A stretch of DNA of 64,000 nucleotides, taken from contig JACRBI010000004.1 of the NCBI GenBank assembly GCA_016234495.1, forward strand, positions 124,001 through 188,000, in the 5' to 3' direction. The translations under genes were made by a program, and so were the position numbers. Under the pieces are notes generated by a model. It was not told the DNA's origin. It searched no databases and was given only the letters and a program-made list of their open reading frames with translations. This DNA is from Chloroflexota bacterium. Its GTDB lineage: Bacteria > Chloroflexota > Anaerolineae > Anaerolineales > Villigracilaceae. This document shows, in pieces, positions 25,224 to 33,442 of the stretch (position 1 is its first letter; each line of letters begins with the position of its first letter).

Positions 25224-26705
25224 CTACATCTTTTCCAAAATCTCAATCGCCTGTTTGATGCGCGCGAGGCACTTTTCCCTGCCGATGATTTCCATCGACT
25301 CAAACAACGGCGGGCTGACTTTCTGTCCCGTAGTGGCGACGCGCAGGATGCCAAAGACCTGATTTGCATTCAGTCCGCTTTCTTCGACGTAGGCACGCAG
25401 AGGCGGCTCGCATCTTTCGTGACTGATATCTGACTGCGCCAACAGAATTTCATACGCCCTTTGAGCGATTCCCGCCGACTGCTTCGCATCCAGTCCCTTC
25501 GCGATTAAATCTTCGGGATTGGGCGATACATCGTCCTTGAAGAAGAAACTTCCAAACCCAAGACAATCATCCAATGTGACGAGTCTCTCGCGCAATAACG
25601 GCACAATCTTTAGCAGTACATCATCGTTGACGTTGAGTCCTTCACGGGTGAAATAAGGCTTGATGCGCCCGGCCAGGTCTTCGGTCGAAAAGAGGCGGAT
25701 ATGAGTCGCGTTGAAATGATCCAGCTTTTGAAAGTTGATCGCAGCCGGTGATGGGGTCAGGCTGTCGATGGTAAAGCGTTCCACCATTTGATTCAGGGTC
25801 ATCACATCATCATCCGCCACACCCCAACCCATCAGGACGATCCAATTCAAAACGCCTTCGGGAGTGTACCCAAGGTCTTTCATATCGTTCAAGAAAATGG
25901 AATGGCCATCCTTGATCGCTTCGGCGGCTTCGCGCTTGCTCATTTTGCCTTTGCCGCTCGGCTTGAGAAAAACGGAAAGGTGCATGAAGACCGGCTCGTC
26001 CCAACCAAAGGCGCGGATGACGTGCGCGTGCAGAGGCAGAGACGGAAGCCACTCCGAGCCGCGGATCACGTGCGTGATTTGCATCAGTTGATCGTCCACC
26101 ATTGCAGCCAGATGATATGTGGGTAGTCCATCAGATTTCATCAGGACAGAGTCGTCAAGTGCGGCGTTTTCCGTGACGATGGAACCGCGCAGGTGATCTG
26201 TCACGGTGATCGAGCCTTCCTTTGGCATCTTGAAACGAATGACATATTTTTCTCCATTCGCGACACGCTGACGCGCCTCGTCAATGGAGAGCGAACGACA
26301 ATATCCGTCATAACGCGGATTCTGTTTGTTCTTCATTTGCTCCTGACGTACTTTATCCAGCCGTTCAGAGGTGCAGAAACACGGGAAAGCATGTCCCGAG
26401 TCGACCAACTTCCAGGCATGTTCATGATAGATCTCGCGGCGCTCGGTTTGCCGATACGGGCCGTATGGACCGCCAATACCCGGGCCTTCATCAAATTGGA
26501 TGCCAAGCCAATGTAAACCATCAATTAATTCCTGTTCAGCGCCAGGAACAAAACGCTTCTGGTCGGTATCCTCGATACGCAGAATAAAAGTCCCGCCGAG
26601 GCGGCGCGCCAGCAGGAAGGGATATAGCGCTGAACGGGCGTTACCGATGTGCATACGCCCAGTGGGAGAAGGGGCAAAACGAGTTCGAATGGGTTTGATG
26701 GACAA
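25224..26705 (-). CDS. gltX: glutamyl-tRNA synthetase
   Basis: Class I synthetase of about 493 aa that attaches glutamate to tRNA-Glu (and to tRNA-Gln if non-discriminating). The HIGH-type motif reads HIGN (residues 19-22, after APSPTGR) and the KMSKS-type motif reads GKMSKRE. The Rossmann fold, acceptor-binding insertion and C-terminal anticodon-binding helices are all present at normal length. The frame is open to 26783, but ATAGGAG eight bases before TTG 26705 and the family's usual N-terminus set the start there; the extra upstream codons come from a repeat. It is near the end of the shape/division run, with rodA 84 bases upstream. Confidence 0.94.
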   Translation of the reverse strand: MSIKPIRTRFAPSPTGRMHIGNARSALYPFLLARRLGGTFILRIEDTDQKRFVPGAEQELIDGLHWLGIQFDEGPGIGGPYGPYRQTERREIYHEHAWKLVDSGHAFPCFCTSERLDKVRQEQMKNKQNPRYDGYCRSLSIDEARQRVANGEKYVIRFKMPKEGSITVTDHLRGSIVTENAALDDSVLMKSDGLPTYHLAAMVDDQLMQITHVIRGSEWLPSLPLHAHVIRAFGWDEPVFMHLSVFLKPSGKGKMSKREAAEAIKDGHSIFLNDMKDLGYTPEGVLNWIVLMGWGVADDDVMTLNQMVERFTIDSLTPSPAAINFQKLDHFNATHIRLFSTEDLAGRIKPYFTREGLNVNDDVLLKIVPLLRERLVTLDDCLGFGSFFFKDDVSPNPEDLIAKGLDAKQSAGIAQRAYEILLAQSDISHERCEPPLRAYVEESGLNANQVFGILRVATTGQKVSPPLFESMEIIGREKCLARIKQAIEILEKM

Positions 26706-26724
26706 GATGGAGACTCCTATTTTT

Positions 26725-26782
26725 TGACCGTGGACTATAGACCAAAGACGTTTCTTTTCCGTCCACGATCTACCGTCCACCA
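26725..26782. repeat. imperfect palindromic repeat upstream of gltX
   Basis: The left part (CCGTGGACTATAGACC) and right part (CGTCCACGATCTACCGTCC) are built from the same short words on opposite strands and can form an imperfect hairpin. It fills almost the whole rodA-gltX gap. It resembles dispersed low-complexity palindromes that I know from related genomes, but copy number cannot be checked here. Confidence 0.55.
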
Positions 26783-26789
26783 TCTAATT

Positions 26790-27890
26790 TTAAAATTCAG
26801 TTTGAGATTGACGCATGACAACGCTTTCGACGAGTCCAATTCCCAGCATGAGCGCGGTCAGACCGCTGCCGCCATAACTGATGAACGGGAGCGGCAGACC
26901 TGAAACGGGCACGACATTTAAGTTCACTCCAATGTTCACCGCGCCTTGAAAGAAGATCAAAATCGCCACGCCGAAAGCAAGCATTGAGCCCGCTACGTCA
27001 CGTGCTTTCTGTGCAGCGCGGATGCAGCGCCAGACGATGAAAGCCAATGTCAGGATAATCACGATTCCGCCGATCATGCCGAACTCTTCCGAAACAGCCG
27101 AAAAGATAAAGTCGGTGTGTCGCACCTTGAGAAAACGCAGTTGCGTTTGGGTACCGTGACCAAACCCTTTGCCGAAAAATCCGCCGGAGCCAATGGCGAT
27201 TAATGCCTGCTGCACGTTGTAGGTCGCGCCGTATGTCGCATTCGGATCTGGGAAGATGAAAGTCAAAACGCGCGCCTGTTGATACGGTTCAAGAAAAGGA
27301 AAAGCCAGAGCGACGAGAACGATCCCGGCCAGCCCAAGGTAAAGCACCTGTTTCAGTTCCAACCCGTTGATCCACAGCATGGCAACGAGGATCACGGTCA
27401 GCACCACGACATTGCTCAGATTGGGTTGGAGCAGGATCCAAAAGATCAAACCAAAAGCCCAAAGAAATGCCCCAAACGCCCAGCGCAAGTCCTTGGGTTG
27501 GTTTTGAACTTTTTCAAAATAACGCGCCAGCACAATGATGGCAACGATCTTCGCAAACTCTGTCGGCTGCAGGAAAAGGACGCCCACTTGAAACCAGCGT
27601 TGCGCACCAAATGCGCTCTGTCCCAGGCTTGAGAGCGAAACCAAAAAGATCATGATGCCAAAATAGATTGGGCGATATAAAGCCAGCCAGTAGCGGTAAT
27701 CAATGGATGCCACAATAAAGATAAGCACTCCGCCCAATAAAGCAAAATATATCTGACGGGTGATCAATGGCTGTAATATTTCATTCCCCGCGATGGCAGA
27801 ACGAATCATGGCAGTGCCCAGTGATGATGCCAGCACCACTGCGCCTAATAATAGAAAGTCAAAATGACGCCAGGAAAGTCCACGAGTCAT
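26790..27890 (-). CDS. rodA: RodA/FtsW-type SEDS peptidoglycan polymerase
   Basis: This 366-aa protein has about ten TM segments. It belongs to the SEDS family, which polymerises lipid II into glycan strands in partnership with a class B penicillin-binding protein. Family pieces include an LQPTEFAKI motif, LQPNLSNVVVL, the GSGGFFGKGFG loop, and a C-terminal SGLPLPFISYGGSG. Its linkage with mreBCD and mrdA favours RodA (elongation) over FtsW (division). It lies last in the mre-mrd-min series, after two hairpin-forming repeats. Confidence 0.92.
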   Translation of the reverse strand: MTRGLSWRHFDFLLLGAVVLASSLGTAMIRSAIAGNEILQPLITRQIYFALLGGVLIFIVASIDYRYWLALYRPIYFGIMIFLVSLSSLGQSAFGAQRWFQVGVLFLQPTEFAKIVAIIVLARYFEKVQNQPKDLRWAFGAFLWAFGLIFWILLQPNLSNVVVLTVILVAMLWINGLELKQVLYLGLAGIVLVALAFPFLEPYQQARVLTFIFPDPNATYGATYNVQQALIAIGSGGFFGKGFGHGTQTQLRFLKVRHTDFIFSAVSEEFGMIGGIVIILTLAFIVWRCIRAAQKARDVAGSMLAFGVAILIFFQGAVNIGVNLNVVPVSGLPLPFISYGGSGLTALMLGIGLVESVVMRQSQTEF

Positions 27891-27905
27891 AAAATATAAT
27901 ACTCA

Positions 27906-27956
27906 CGGTCACAAATTGGGCTTTCCGCCTTCTAAAAAAAGCGCAATTTGTGACCG
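27906..27956. repeat. inverted repeat between minE and rodA
   Basis: CGGTCACAAATTG at 27906-27918 is matched perfectly by CAATTTGTGACCG at 27944-27956, giving a 13-bp stem with a 25-base loop that contains a run of seven A. There is no standard T-run after the stem on either strand, so it does not look like a simple terminator. Confidence 0.75.
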
Positions 27957-27970
27957 AGTGCGGTATAAAA

Positions 27971-28011
27971 ACACGGATGCAACCGTCAAAATGCTGAAGG
28001 TTGATCCGTGT
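27971..28011. repeat. second inverted repeat between minE and rodA
   Basis: ACACGGATGCAACC at 27971-27984 pairs with GGTTGATCCGTGT at 27999-28011, with one bulged G, across a 14-base loop. It ends 17 bases beyond the minE stop. Together with the neighbouring repeat it makes this 138-base gap almost entirely palindromic. Confidence 0.72.
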
Positions 28012-28028
28012 CTCCAAATGAAAAAAGA

Positions 28029-28283
28029 TCAACCAGCGCGATGGCGTGATACGCCGCGCAGAGGAATATCCGCTACAAGCCGTTGAGAACGGCCGTCGCG
28101 TTCTAGCCCGATCTGAACTGCTTCAGGGTCAATGTCAATATAATTTGAGATCGCTTTGAGCAGGTCATTCTTCAAGGACTCTAATTGCGCGGGAGTCAAG
28201 TCGGTGCGGTCATGCACCAAAACGAGCTGCAGGCGGTCCTTGGCACTTTCAGCGCTGCGTTTTTTACCAAACAAATTAAACAT
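28029..28283 (-). CDS. minE: cell division topological specificity factor MinE
   Basis: This 84-aa protein begins MFNLFGKKRS, followed by the MinD-activating helix region (AKDRLQLVLVHDR) and the C-terminal topological domain (LKNDLLKAISNYIDID). MinE stimulates the MinD ATPase and drives pole-to-pole or local clearing of MinCD. ATG 28283 overlaps the minD stop by one base (TAATG) and has GGAGGA seven bases upstream. A longer reading frame to 28319 was not used. The presence of MinE rather than DivIVA-only control suggests a dynamic Min system. Confidence 0.92.
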   Translation of the reverse strand: MFNLFGKKRSAESAKDRLQLVLVHDRTDLTPAQLESLKNDLLKAISNYIDIDPEAVQIGLERDGRSQRLVADIPLRGVSRHRAG

Positions 28284-29080
28284 TACTTCCTCCCCGTCAG
28301 GCGTTGAATTGCAGACCACAAAACGTTTTGCTGCTCAAGGTCCATGAAGGGCACTTCCTGTCCCTGAAGCCGTTTTGCAATGTTGCGGAACGCCTGCCCC
28401 GCGCGGCTTCTTGAATCGGTTACAACGGGCGCACCGCGGTTCGAGCCGATGATGACCGCCTCGTCTTCGGGAACAATACCGATCAATTGGATTCCAAGCA
28501 AGTCCAAAACATCCTCCGCCGAGAGCATGTCATTATTTCTGACCAATGCGGGATTCAACCGATTAAGGATCAGTGACGGGCTCCCCTTCTCTTCTGCTTC
28601 CAGGATTCCGACCACGCGATCTGCATCGCGCACCGCACTGACCTCGGGGTTGGTCACCACCAAAACGCGGTCTGCGGCGGCGATGGAGTTGCGGAAGCCG
28701 CGCTCAATGCCTGCGGGAGAATCAATGATGACGAAGTCAGTATCAGGCCGAAGGTCCTTGCAGATGCGTATCATGTCTGATGGTGAAACTGCATTCTTGT
28801 CGCGAGTCTGCGCGGCGGGAATCAGGTGCAGGTCAGGATAATGTTTGTCGCGGATCATCGCCTGCTTTAATTTACAGCGACCTTCGATCACATCCACAAT
28901 ATCGTACACGATGCGATTCTCAAGCCCGAGAATGACATCCAGATTGCGCAAGCCGATATCGCCGTCAATGCAGACAACTTTTTTGCCGTCTGCGGCAAGG
29001 GCGGTGGCGAGGTTGGCTACGGCAGTGGTCTTGCCCACACCGCCCTTGCCGGAAGTAACTGTGATCACTTGTGCTGTCAT
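28283..29080 (-). CDS. minD: septum site-determining ATPase MinD
   Basis: This 265-aa ATPase has the deviant Walker A GKGGVGKTTAVANL, a DGDIGLRNLD switch and a VIIDSPAGIE Walker B region. The C-terminus carries a short amphipathic-type end (NVLWSAIQRLTGRK) expected to be the membrane-targeting sequence. With MinC it blocks FtsZ assembly away from midcell. It lies between minC (20 bases upstream) and minE (one-base overlap). Confidence 0.95.
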   Translation of the reverse strand: MTAQVITVTSGKGGVGKTTAVANLATALAADGKKVVCIDGDIGLRNLDVILGLENRIVYDIVDVIEGRCKLKQAMIRDKHYPDLHLIPAAQTRDKNAVSPSDMIRICKDLRPDTDFVIIDSPAGIERGFRNSIAAADRVLVVTNPEVSAVRDADRVVGILEAEEKGSPSLILNRLNPALVRNNDMLSAEDVLDLLGIQLIGIVPEDEAVIIGSNRGAPVVTDSRSRAGQAFRNIAKRLQGQEVPFMDLEQQNVLWSAIQRLTGRK

Positions 29081-29100
29081 ATTTGATTCCTGTAAATGGA

Positions 29101-29781
29101 TTAACCCGCATGCCAGAGTTCGGCCTGCAATCTTCCTTCGCTGTTAATGCTGGCGACTTCGGGTCTGGGGTCTTTTTGCGGCTTGAGCGTTGCTGAAATT
29201 TCATCGGCAATTCGCAGTTGGTTTGCTGAAAGATCGAGGGCGCAGATAAATGCAGAGCGGTTGCCTTTTGCCCCGGCGTGGATCATGCCGCGCACGCGCC
29301 CCCAAACGATGACGTTACCTTCAGCGACGATTTCCGCGCCTGGATTCACATCCCCGATCACCACAACATGACCAGGATATTCAATCCGCGTGCCGGAACG
29401 AATCGTTTTGCTGATCAATAAAGCGGTATCGTCTGTGACCGTGTTGGCAAATTGCCTTTGCTCTTCGGGGCGCGGCTTCGAAATGCGGGTCGCCAGACCA
29501 AGCAGTTGTGATGTCTGTTCGGTTGTGGAAGATTCGCTGATGACCGCCCACATGACCACATTGCGCTCTGAAAGCTGATCACGCAAGTCCACCAGGTCAT
29601 TCACTTTCAATACTTGCGTCCCGACATCCATTGCAAGACGCGCGCCTTGAAAGAAGGCTGGCCTCTCGTCAATTTGGGCAAGCAGGGCTACACGCTGATC
29701 TTCCCAGGGCGCATCCGAAAATGTCGCCAGAAGCCCATCGCGAATTCCTTTGATCTGAACGAGTGAAGTGACTTGCTCCAT
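29101..29781 (-). CDS. minC: septum site-determining protein MinC
   Basis: This 226-aa protein has an N-terminal domain (residues 1-105) and a C-terminal beta-helix domain with the characteristic IRSGTRIEYPGHVVVIGDVN and VAEGNVIVWGRVRGM stretches. MinC inhibits FtsZ polymerisation when recruited by MinD. Its TATAAT candidate lies 24 bases before the ATG, in the 77-base gap after mrdA, so min transcription may start here as well as reading through from mreB. Confidence 0.92.
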   Translation of the reverse strand: MEQVTSLVQIKGIRDGLLATFSDAPWEDQRVALLAQIDERPAFFQGARLAMDVGTQVLKVNDLVDLRDQLSERNVVMWAVISESSTTEQTSQLLGLATRISKPRPEEQRQFANTVTDDTALLISKTIRSGTRIEYPGHVVVIGDVNPGAEIVAEGNVIVWGRVRGMIHAGAKGNRSAFICALDLSANQLRIADEISATLKPQKDPRPEVASINSEGRLQAELWHAG

Positions 29782-29805
29782 AAGATATTTTTAGTGATAC
29801 ACCGA

Positions 29806-29811
29806 ATTATA
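29806..29811 (-). promoter_or_regulatory. candidate -10 box of minCDE
   Basis: TATAAT on the minus strand in the mrdA-minC gap, 24 bases before the minC ATG. I see no clear -35 at 17 bases, and this part of the gap is otherwise AT-rich. Confidence 0.35.
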
Positions 29812-29858
29812 CCTGACGCTGTGTGCGTTTCGGAGTAATTAGCAGCTTCAGCCTTTTG

Positions 29859-32051
29859 TCATTGCCCAAATGTGGGCAGCCCCTTTTCAATGTCCTGTGC
29901 CTTTAACTCAAAATAGGCCTTTAGCACGCGCTCGGCAATCGGACCTGCCACGCTTGCTCCTTCGCCTCCGTTATATGCAAAAGCCACCACGATGATCTCG
30001 GGGTCTTCATACGGGGCATAAGCCAGCGTCCACGAGTGGGTTGGCCAGGAACCAAAGTTACAGCGCTGAGCCTTGAAAGCCACATCATCACAATATTCAG
30101 CGGTACCGGTCTTGCCGCCTACGGCAATGGGAAACCCTTTAAACAAATCTTGCAGTGTGCCGCGTGGGTCTGTGATGGCAAGGCGTGTACCACCGCGCAC
30201 GGCGGCTACAGTTTCAGGCTCGACGGCCTTTTTCTCATTCTCGTTCAAGCTGCAATAACCACCATCGCAGGAGTAACTTTGGATCATGGCGGTTGTGGTG
30301 ATATCCCATTTCATGTTTGGCGTAAATGGGGAAATCTGGTAACTGCCTTCGGTCTGCTCTGGAGAAACTGTAAAATCCTGCGGGTTGAACCACATCTCCA
30401 CCACATTCCCTTCGCCGTCAGTTACTTCGCGGACAATGGTTGGCTGCATCAATTTTCCGTTATTGGCGATGGTCGCGCCTGACATTAACACCTGCAACGG
30501 CGTGGCAAGCACATATCCCTGCCCCACGCTGGCAATATATGTGTCGCCGGTTGACCAGTTTTCGCCGGTGTTGATGCGCTTCCACTGCGGCGATGGTATC
30601 AGCCCCTCTGCTTCACCTTCCAATTGAATGCCAGATCGTTGATCGTAGCCAAGAGCGCGGGCATATTGCCCCAGTCGCTCAATTCCAAGGCCTTGTTCAA
30701 TCTCATCCTGATATCCGCCGCCTAGTTTGTAAAAGCAGACATTGCTGGAATAAGCGATACAGTGCTGAAAATCAATTTGTCCAAAACCTTCGGGATTCTT
30801 TTCGAAGATCCAGTCTACAAAGGGGCGAGTATTGCTATCGGTGCAGAGATCATTCGGATTGAACTTTTCGCAAAGAAGTAATTGTCCCGGGGCTTGAATA
30901 ACTGTACTGAGGTCAACCACGCCTTCATTGAACGCTCCAGTCGCAGTTGACAACTTGAAGACCGACCCGGGCGGAAATTGTGCGGAGATGGCATTGTTCA
31001 ACAATGGATGGCGCGGGTCCTCGCTTAACTGCTGGTAATAATAAGAGGGAATTAAGCGGGCAAAGCGGTTATTCTCATAAGATGGATAGGATACCATAGC
31101 AAGGATTTCACCTGTTTTCGGGTTCATGGCAATTACCACACCGCTCGAAATGCGGATCTTCCCGAACCACGTTTCCCAATAATCCATCTCTTGAATCAAA
31201 GATGCTTCTGCGGCGGCTTGCAAGCGCGTGTCTATGGTGAGGGTGACGTTATGCCCCGGCACAGCAGGGCGGGGCGGCTCAAGGTTTCGAAGTTCCTGTC
31301 CAGCAACATCAATCTGCACCACGCGCGCGCCATTTCGGCCTGCGAGAATATCCTGCAAGGATGACTCAACACCGGCGTATCCGACTTTATCTCGGTTGGG
31401 GACAAATCCTTTGTCAACATACTGCTTCTCCAGCAAGGCAGGGATCGGCCCCAAATAGCCAACCACGTTTGAAGTCAGCGAACCTGTTGGAAATTCACGG
31501 ATCGGCTCGATCTCTATTGCCACGCCGCGCCAATCCACTGTCTTTTCCTGAACGATCCGCGCGATGTCTTCTGTGACGTTGCATTTAATTTTTACCGGGC
31601 TGTACGGCGCGAGAGTATCCTGCAACGCTACAAGCTGCCCGATGCCAGGGCCGGGCACACAGGCGGCAAATAGTTTGGCTTCTTCGAGCGAAGCATCCGT
31701 TACCGGGCCGCCAACAGGGACTTCAATCAGGCCGGAAAGTTCGCGGTAGATGCGTTGTATGTCAGAAGCATCATCGGGCAGGCTGGCAGGTGTGATCACC
31801 ACATTGTAGGATGCGACGTTTCGCGCGAGGATATATCCGTTTCGGTCATAGATAATGCCGCGCGGAGCAGGGATGCTAACTTCATCCTTGTAATTATCAA
31901 TTGCACGGGCTGTCCAATTAGCACCCTCAACAACCTGCAAATTCACCAGCCTGAAAAGGAGGGCGGTAAAGACCAGCAAAACTCCTATGTAAATTACAGC
32001 AAGTCTCCATCCCTCAAAACGCGCTGAGCGCGGCATGGAATCAGTACTCAT
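29859..32051 (-). CDS. mrdA: penicillin-binding protein 2 (class B transpeptidase)
   Basis: This 730-aa class B PBP has one N-terminal TM (about 15-37), a dimerisation/pedestal region with RGIIYDRNG, and a transpeptidase domain. The catalytic motifs are SVFK (Ser363), SSN near the middle and KTGTAEYC near the C-terminus. It cross-links peptidoglycan during elongation and works with RodA and MreCD, which are encoded in the same run. Its ATG overlaps the mreD stop by four bases. The region between SSN and KTG is somewhat long, containing the Asp/Cys-bearing loop SYSCDGGYC that may form a disulfide outside the membrane. Confidence 0.95.
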   Translation of the reverse strand: MSTDSMPRSARFEGWRLAVIYIGVLLVFTALLFRLVNLQVVEGANWTARAIDNYKDEVSIPAPRGIIYDRNGYILARNVASYNVVITPASLPDDASDIQRIYRELSGLIEVPVGGPVTDASLEEAKLFAACVPGPGIGQLVALQDTLAPYSPVKIKCNVTEDIARIVQEKTVDWRGVAIEIEPIREFPTGSLTSNVVGYLGPIPALLEKQYVDKGFVPNRDKVGYAGVESSLQDILAGRNGARVVQIDVAGQELRNLEPPRPAVPGHNVTLTIDTRLQAAAEASLIQEMDYWETWFGKIRISSGVVIAMNPKTGEILAMVSYPSYENNRFARLIPSYYYQQLSEDPRHPLLNNAISAQFPPGSVFKLSTATGAFNEGVVDLSTVIQAPGQLLLCEKFNPNDLCTDSNTRPFVDWIFEKNPEGFGQIDFQHCIAYSSNVCFYKLGGGYQDEIEQGLGIERLGQYARALGYDQRSGIQLEGEAEGLIPSPQWKRINTGENWSTGDTYIASVGQGYVLATPLQVLMSGATIANNGKLMQPTIVREVTDGEGNVVEMWFNPQDFTVSPEQTEGSYQISPFTPNMKWDITTTAMIQSYSCDGGYCSLNENEKKAVEPETVAAVRGGTRLAITDPRGTLQDLFKGFPIAVGGKTGTAEYCDDVAFKAQRCNFGSWPTHSWTLAYAPYEDPEIIVVAFAYNGGEGASVAGPIAERVLKAYFELKAQDIEKGLPTFGQ

Positions 32052-32548
32052 TCAAACTCCTCGATCGGGTAGACCCACCGCGCCAGGTCGCGCATGATGG
32101 CATATATCGGTATGGAAAACAGCAAATTAAGCAGCAGGCTTGGCAGGGTAATCGAGCCAATCACGTCACCAAAGGAAAATGGAGTGCCTAAAACAGTTAG
32201 ACCCGCGAAAGACAGCAGGTGGATAAAGAGCGTCCCAATGAATGTGACGCTGAACATGGCAAGCAGCGGCGCCTGCCACACACGCTTTTGCAATGCCTGC
32301 GCTACAAAGATAACCGCAAGGTACCCAATGATTAGAACTGGCCAGGGCATACTCGATACGAAAGCCAGCATGGCGCAGCCAAGGATAGCCCAATGCCACG
32401 CGGATTTGACGCGTTCCTGCAAGGCCCACGAGGCAAGCAGGATCAACGGCAAGTCTGCATAGCCGGAGAGTAATTTGATCTGGCTGAACACGGCGGATTG
32501 CAAAATGACCGCCAGCCCAAGCAATGGGAATGCAACAAGGTTTCGCAT
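32048..32548 (-). CDS. mreD: rod shape-determining protein MreD
   Basis: This 166-aa protein has about five TM segments. MreD proteins diverge quickly; the call relies on size, hydrophobicity, the LPLILLASWALQERV stretch and its position between mreC (nine bases upstream) and mrdA (four-base overlap). It would link MreBC to the elongation polymerase complex in the membrane. Confidence 0.85.
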   Translation of the reverse strand: MRNLVAFPLLGLAVILQSAVFSQIKLLSGYADLPLILLASWALQERVKSAWHWAILGCAMLAFVSSMPWPVLIIGYLAVIFVAQALQKRVWQAPLLAMFSVTFIGTLFIHLLSFAGLTVLGTPFSFGDVIGSITLPSLLLNLLFSIPIYAIMRDLARWVYPIEEFE

Positions 32549-32557
32549 GTGAATGAA

Positions 32558-33394
32558 TTAAGGGATTGCCAACGGTTCGAGCGGCGAGATGTCCACTGAG
32601 CGGAAGTTGGTGATGACAAGAACGATGGACAGGCGGGAAAAATCCACTGCGGGCTGGATGGTTGCCTGCTGGAACAGTTCAAATTCAAGGCTGCGGACCG
32701 TAACCACCTGCCCGATCATAATGTCTGACGGGTAACCGCCACCCAGCCCGGAGGTCAGAACGAGATCGCCCGATTCAACAGTCACATCTTGCGAGATGAG
32801 ATCCAAAGATATGTCGCCGGTGACAGAGCCTAAAGCGGTAGCGCTCGTATCGGCATTTTGAAGCACAGCATTAACCGCCGAGGCGGGGTCGGTGATGAGC
32901 TGCACGCGCGCGGCGTCTGCGATGACCGCATCCACGCGTCCAACCAGACCTTGATTGGTGACAACGGGCATACCGCGCCGAATGTTGGCATTTGAGCCGC
33001 GGTTGATGATGATGTAATGTAGGAATGGACTCGGATCGCGCCCGATAACTGAAGCCGCCTTGTATGTGTTTTCAGCCTTTGAGCTGGCAAAATCAACGAG
33101 AGCGGCGAGCCTTTCTGTCTCACTTGTGAGTTGCTGTAACTCGATCACTTGTGCCTGCAATTGCGACACCTGCGTTTCAAGCTGGGCGTTGCGGGTGCGC
33201 AAAGAGACAATATCGCGCGGCGCGGTGACAAAATCTTGAATGCCAAGAAAACGGGAGGAAATCCAGGTTTGAACTTCGATCAAGACCGAACTAAATTGCC
33301 GCGACGCAGAGCCAAAAAATCCGCCAAGCGCAAGGGCGAGAATCCCCCCCACCACAAGGAATATGATCGTAGTTTGTAAAGAACGGGAATTCAT
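32558..33394 (-). CDS. mreC: rod shape-determining protein MreC
   Basis: This 278-aa protein has one N-terminal TM (about 9-28), then a coiled coil (TRNAQLETQVSQLQAQVIEL), then the extracytoplasmic beta-rich MreC domain. Typical elements include VIGRDPSPFLHYIIINRGS, RGMPVVTNQGLVGRV and LVLTSGLGGGYP. It scaffolds PBP2-RodA from the outer face of the membrane. It is separated from mreB by a 48-base gap that contains a perfect palindrome. Confidence 0.93.
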   Translation of the reverse strand: MNSRSLQTTIIFLVVGGILALALGGFFGSASRQFSSVLIEVQTWISSRFLGIQDFVTAPRDIVSLRTRNAQLETQVSQLQAQVIELQQLTSETERLAALVDFASSKAENTYKAASVIGRDPSPFLHYIIINRGSNANIRRGMPVVTNQGLVGRVDAVIADAARVQLITDPASAVNAVLQNADTSATALGSVTGDISLDLISQDVTVESGDLVLTSGLGGGYPSDIMIGQVVTVRSLEFELFQQATIQPAVDFSRLSIVLVITNFRSVDISPLEPLAIP

Positions 33395-33402
33395 AATGAG
33401 TT

Positions 33403-33435
33403 AAGCCTGACAGGTCTTAAAGACCTGTCAGGCTT
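33403..33435. repeat. perfect palindrome between mreB and mreC
   Basis: Two 16-base arms, AAGCCTGACAGGTCTT and its exact reverse complement, flank a single A. There is no T-run, and genes on both sides run in the same direction, so it is probably a mobile-type palindromic repeat or an RNA processing/attenuation hairpin inside the mre operon rather than a terminator. Confidence 0.85.
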
Positions 33436-33442
33436 GATATTA

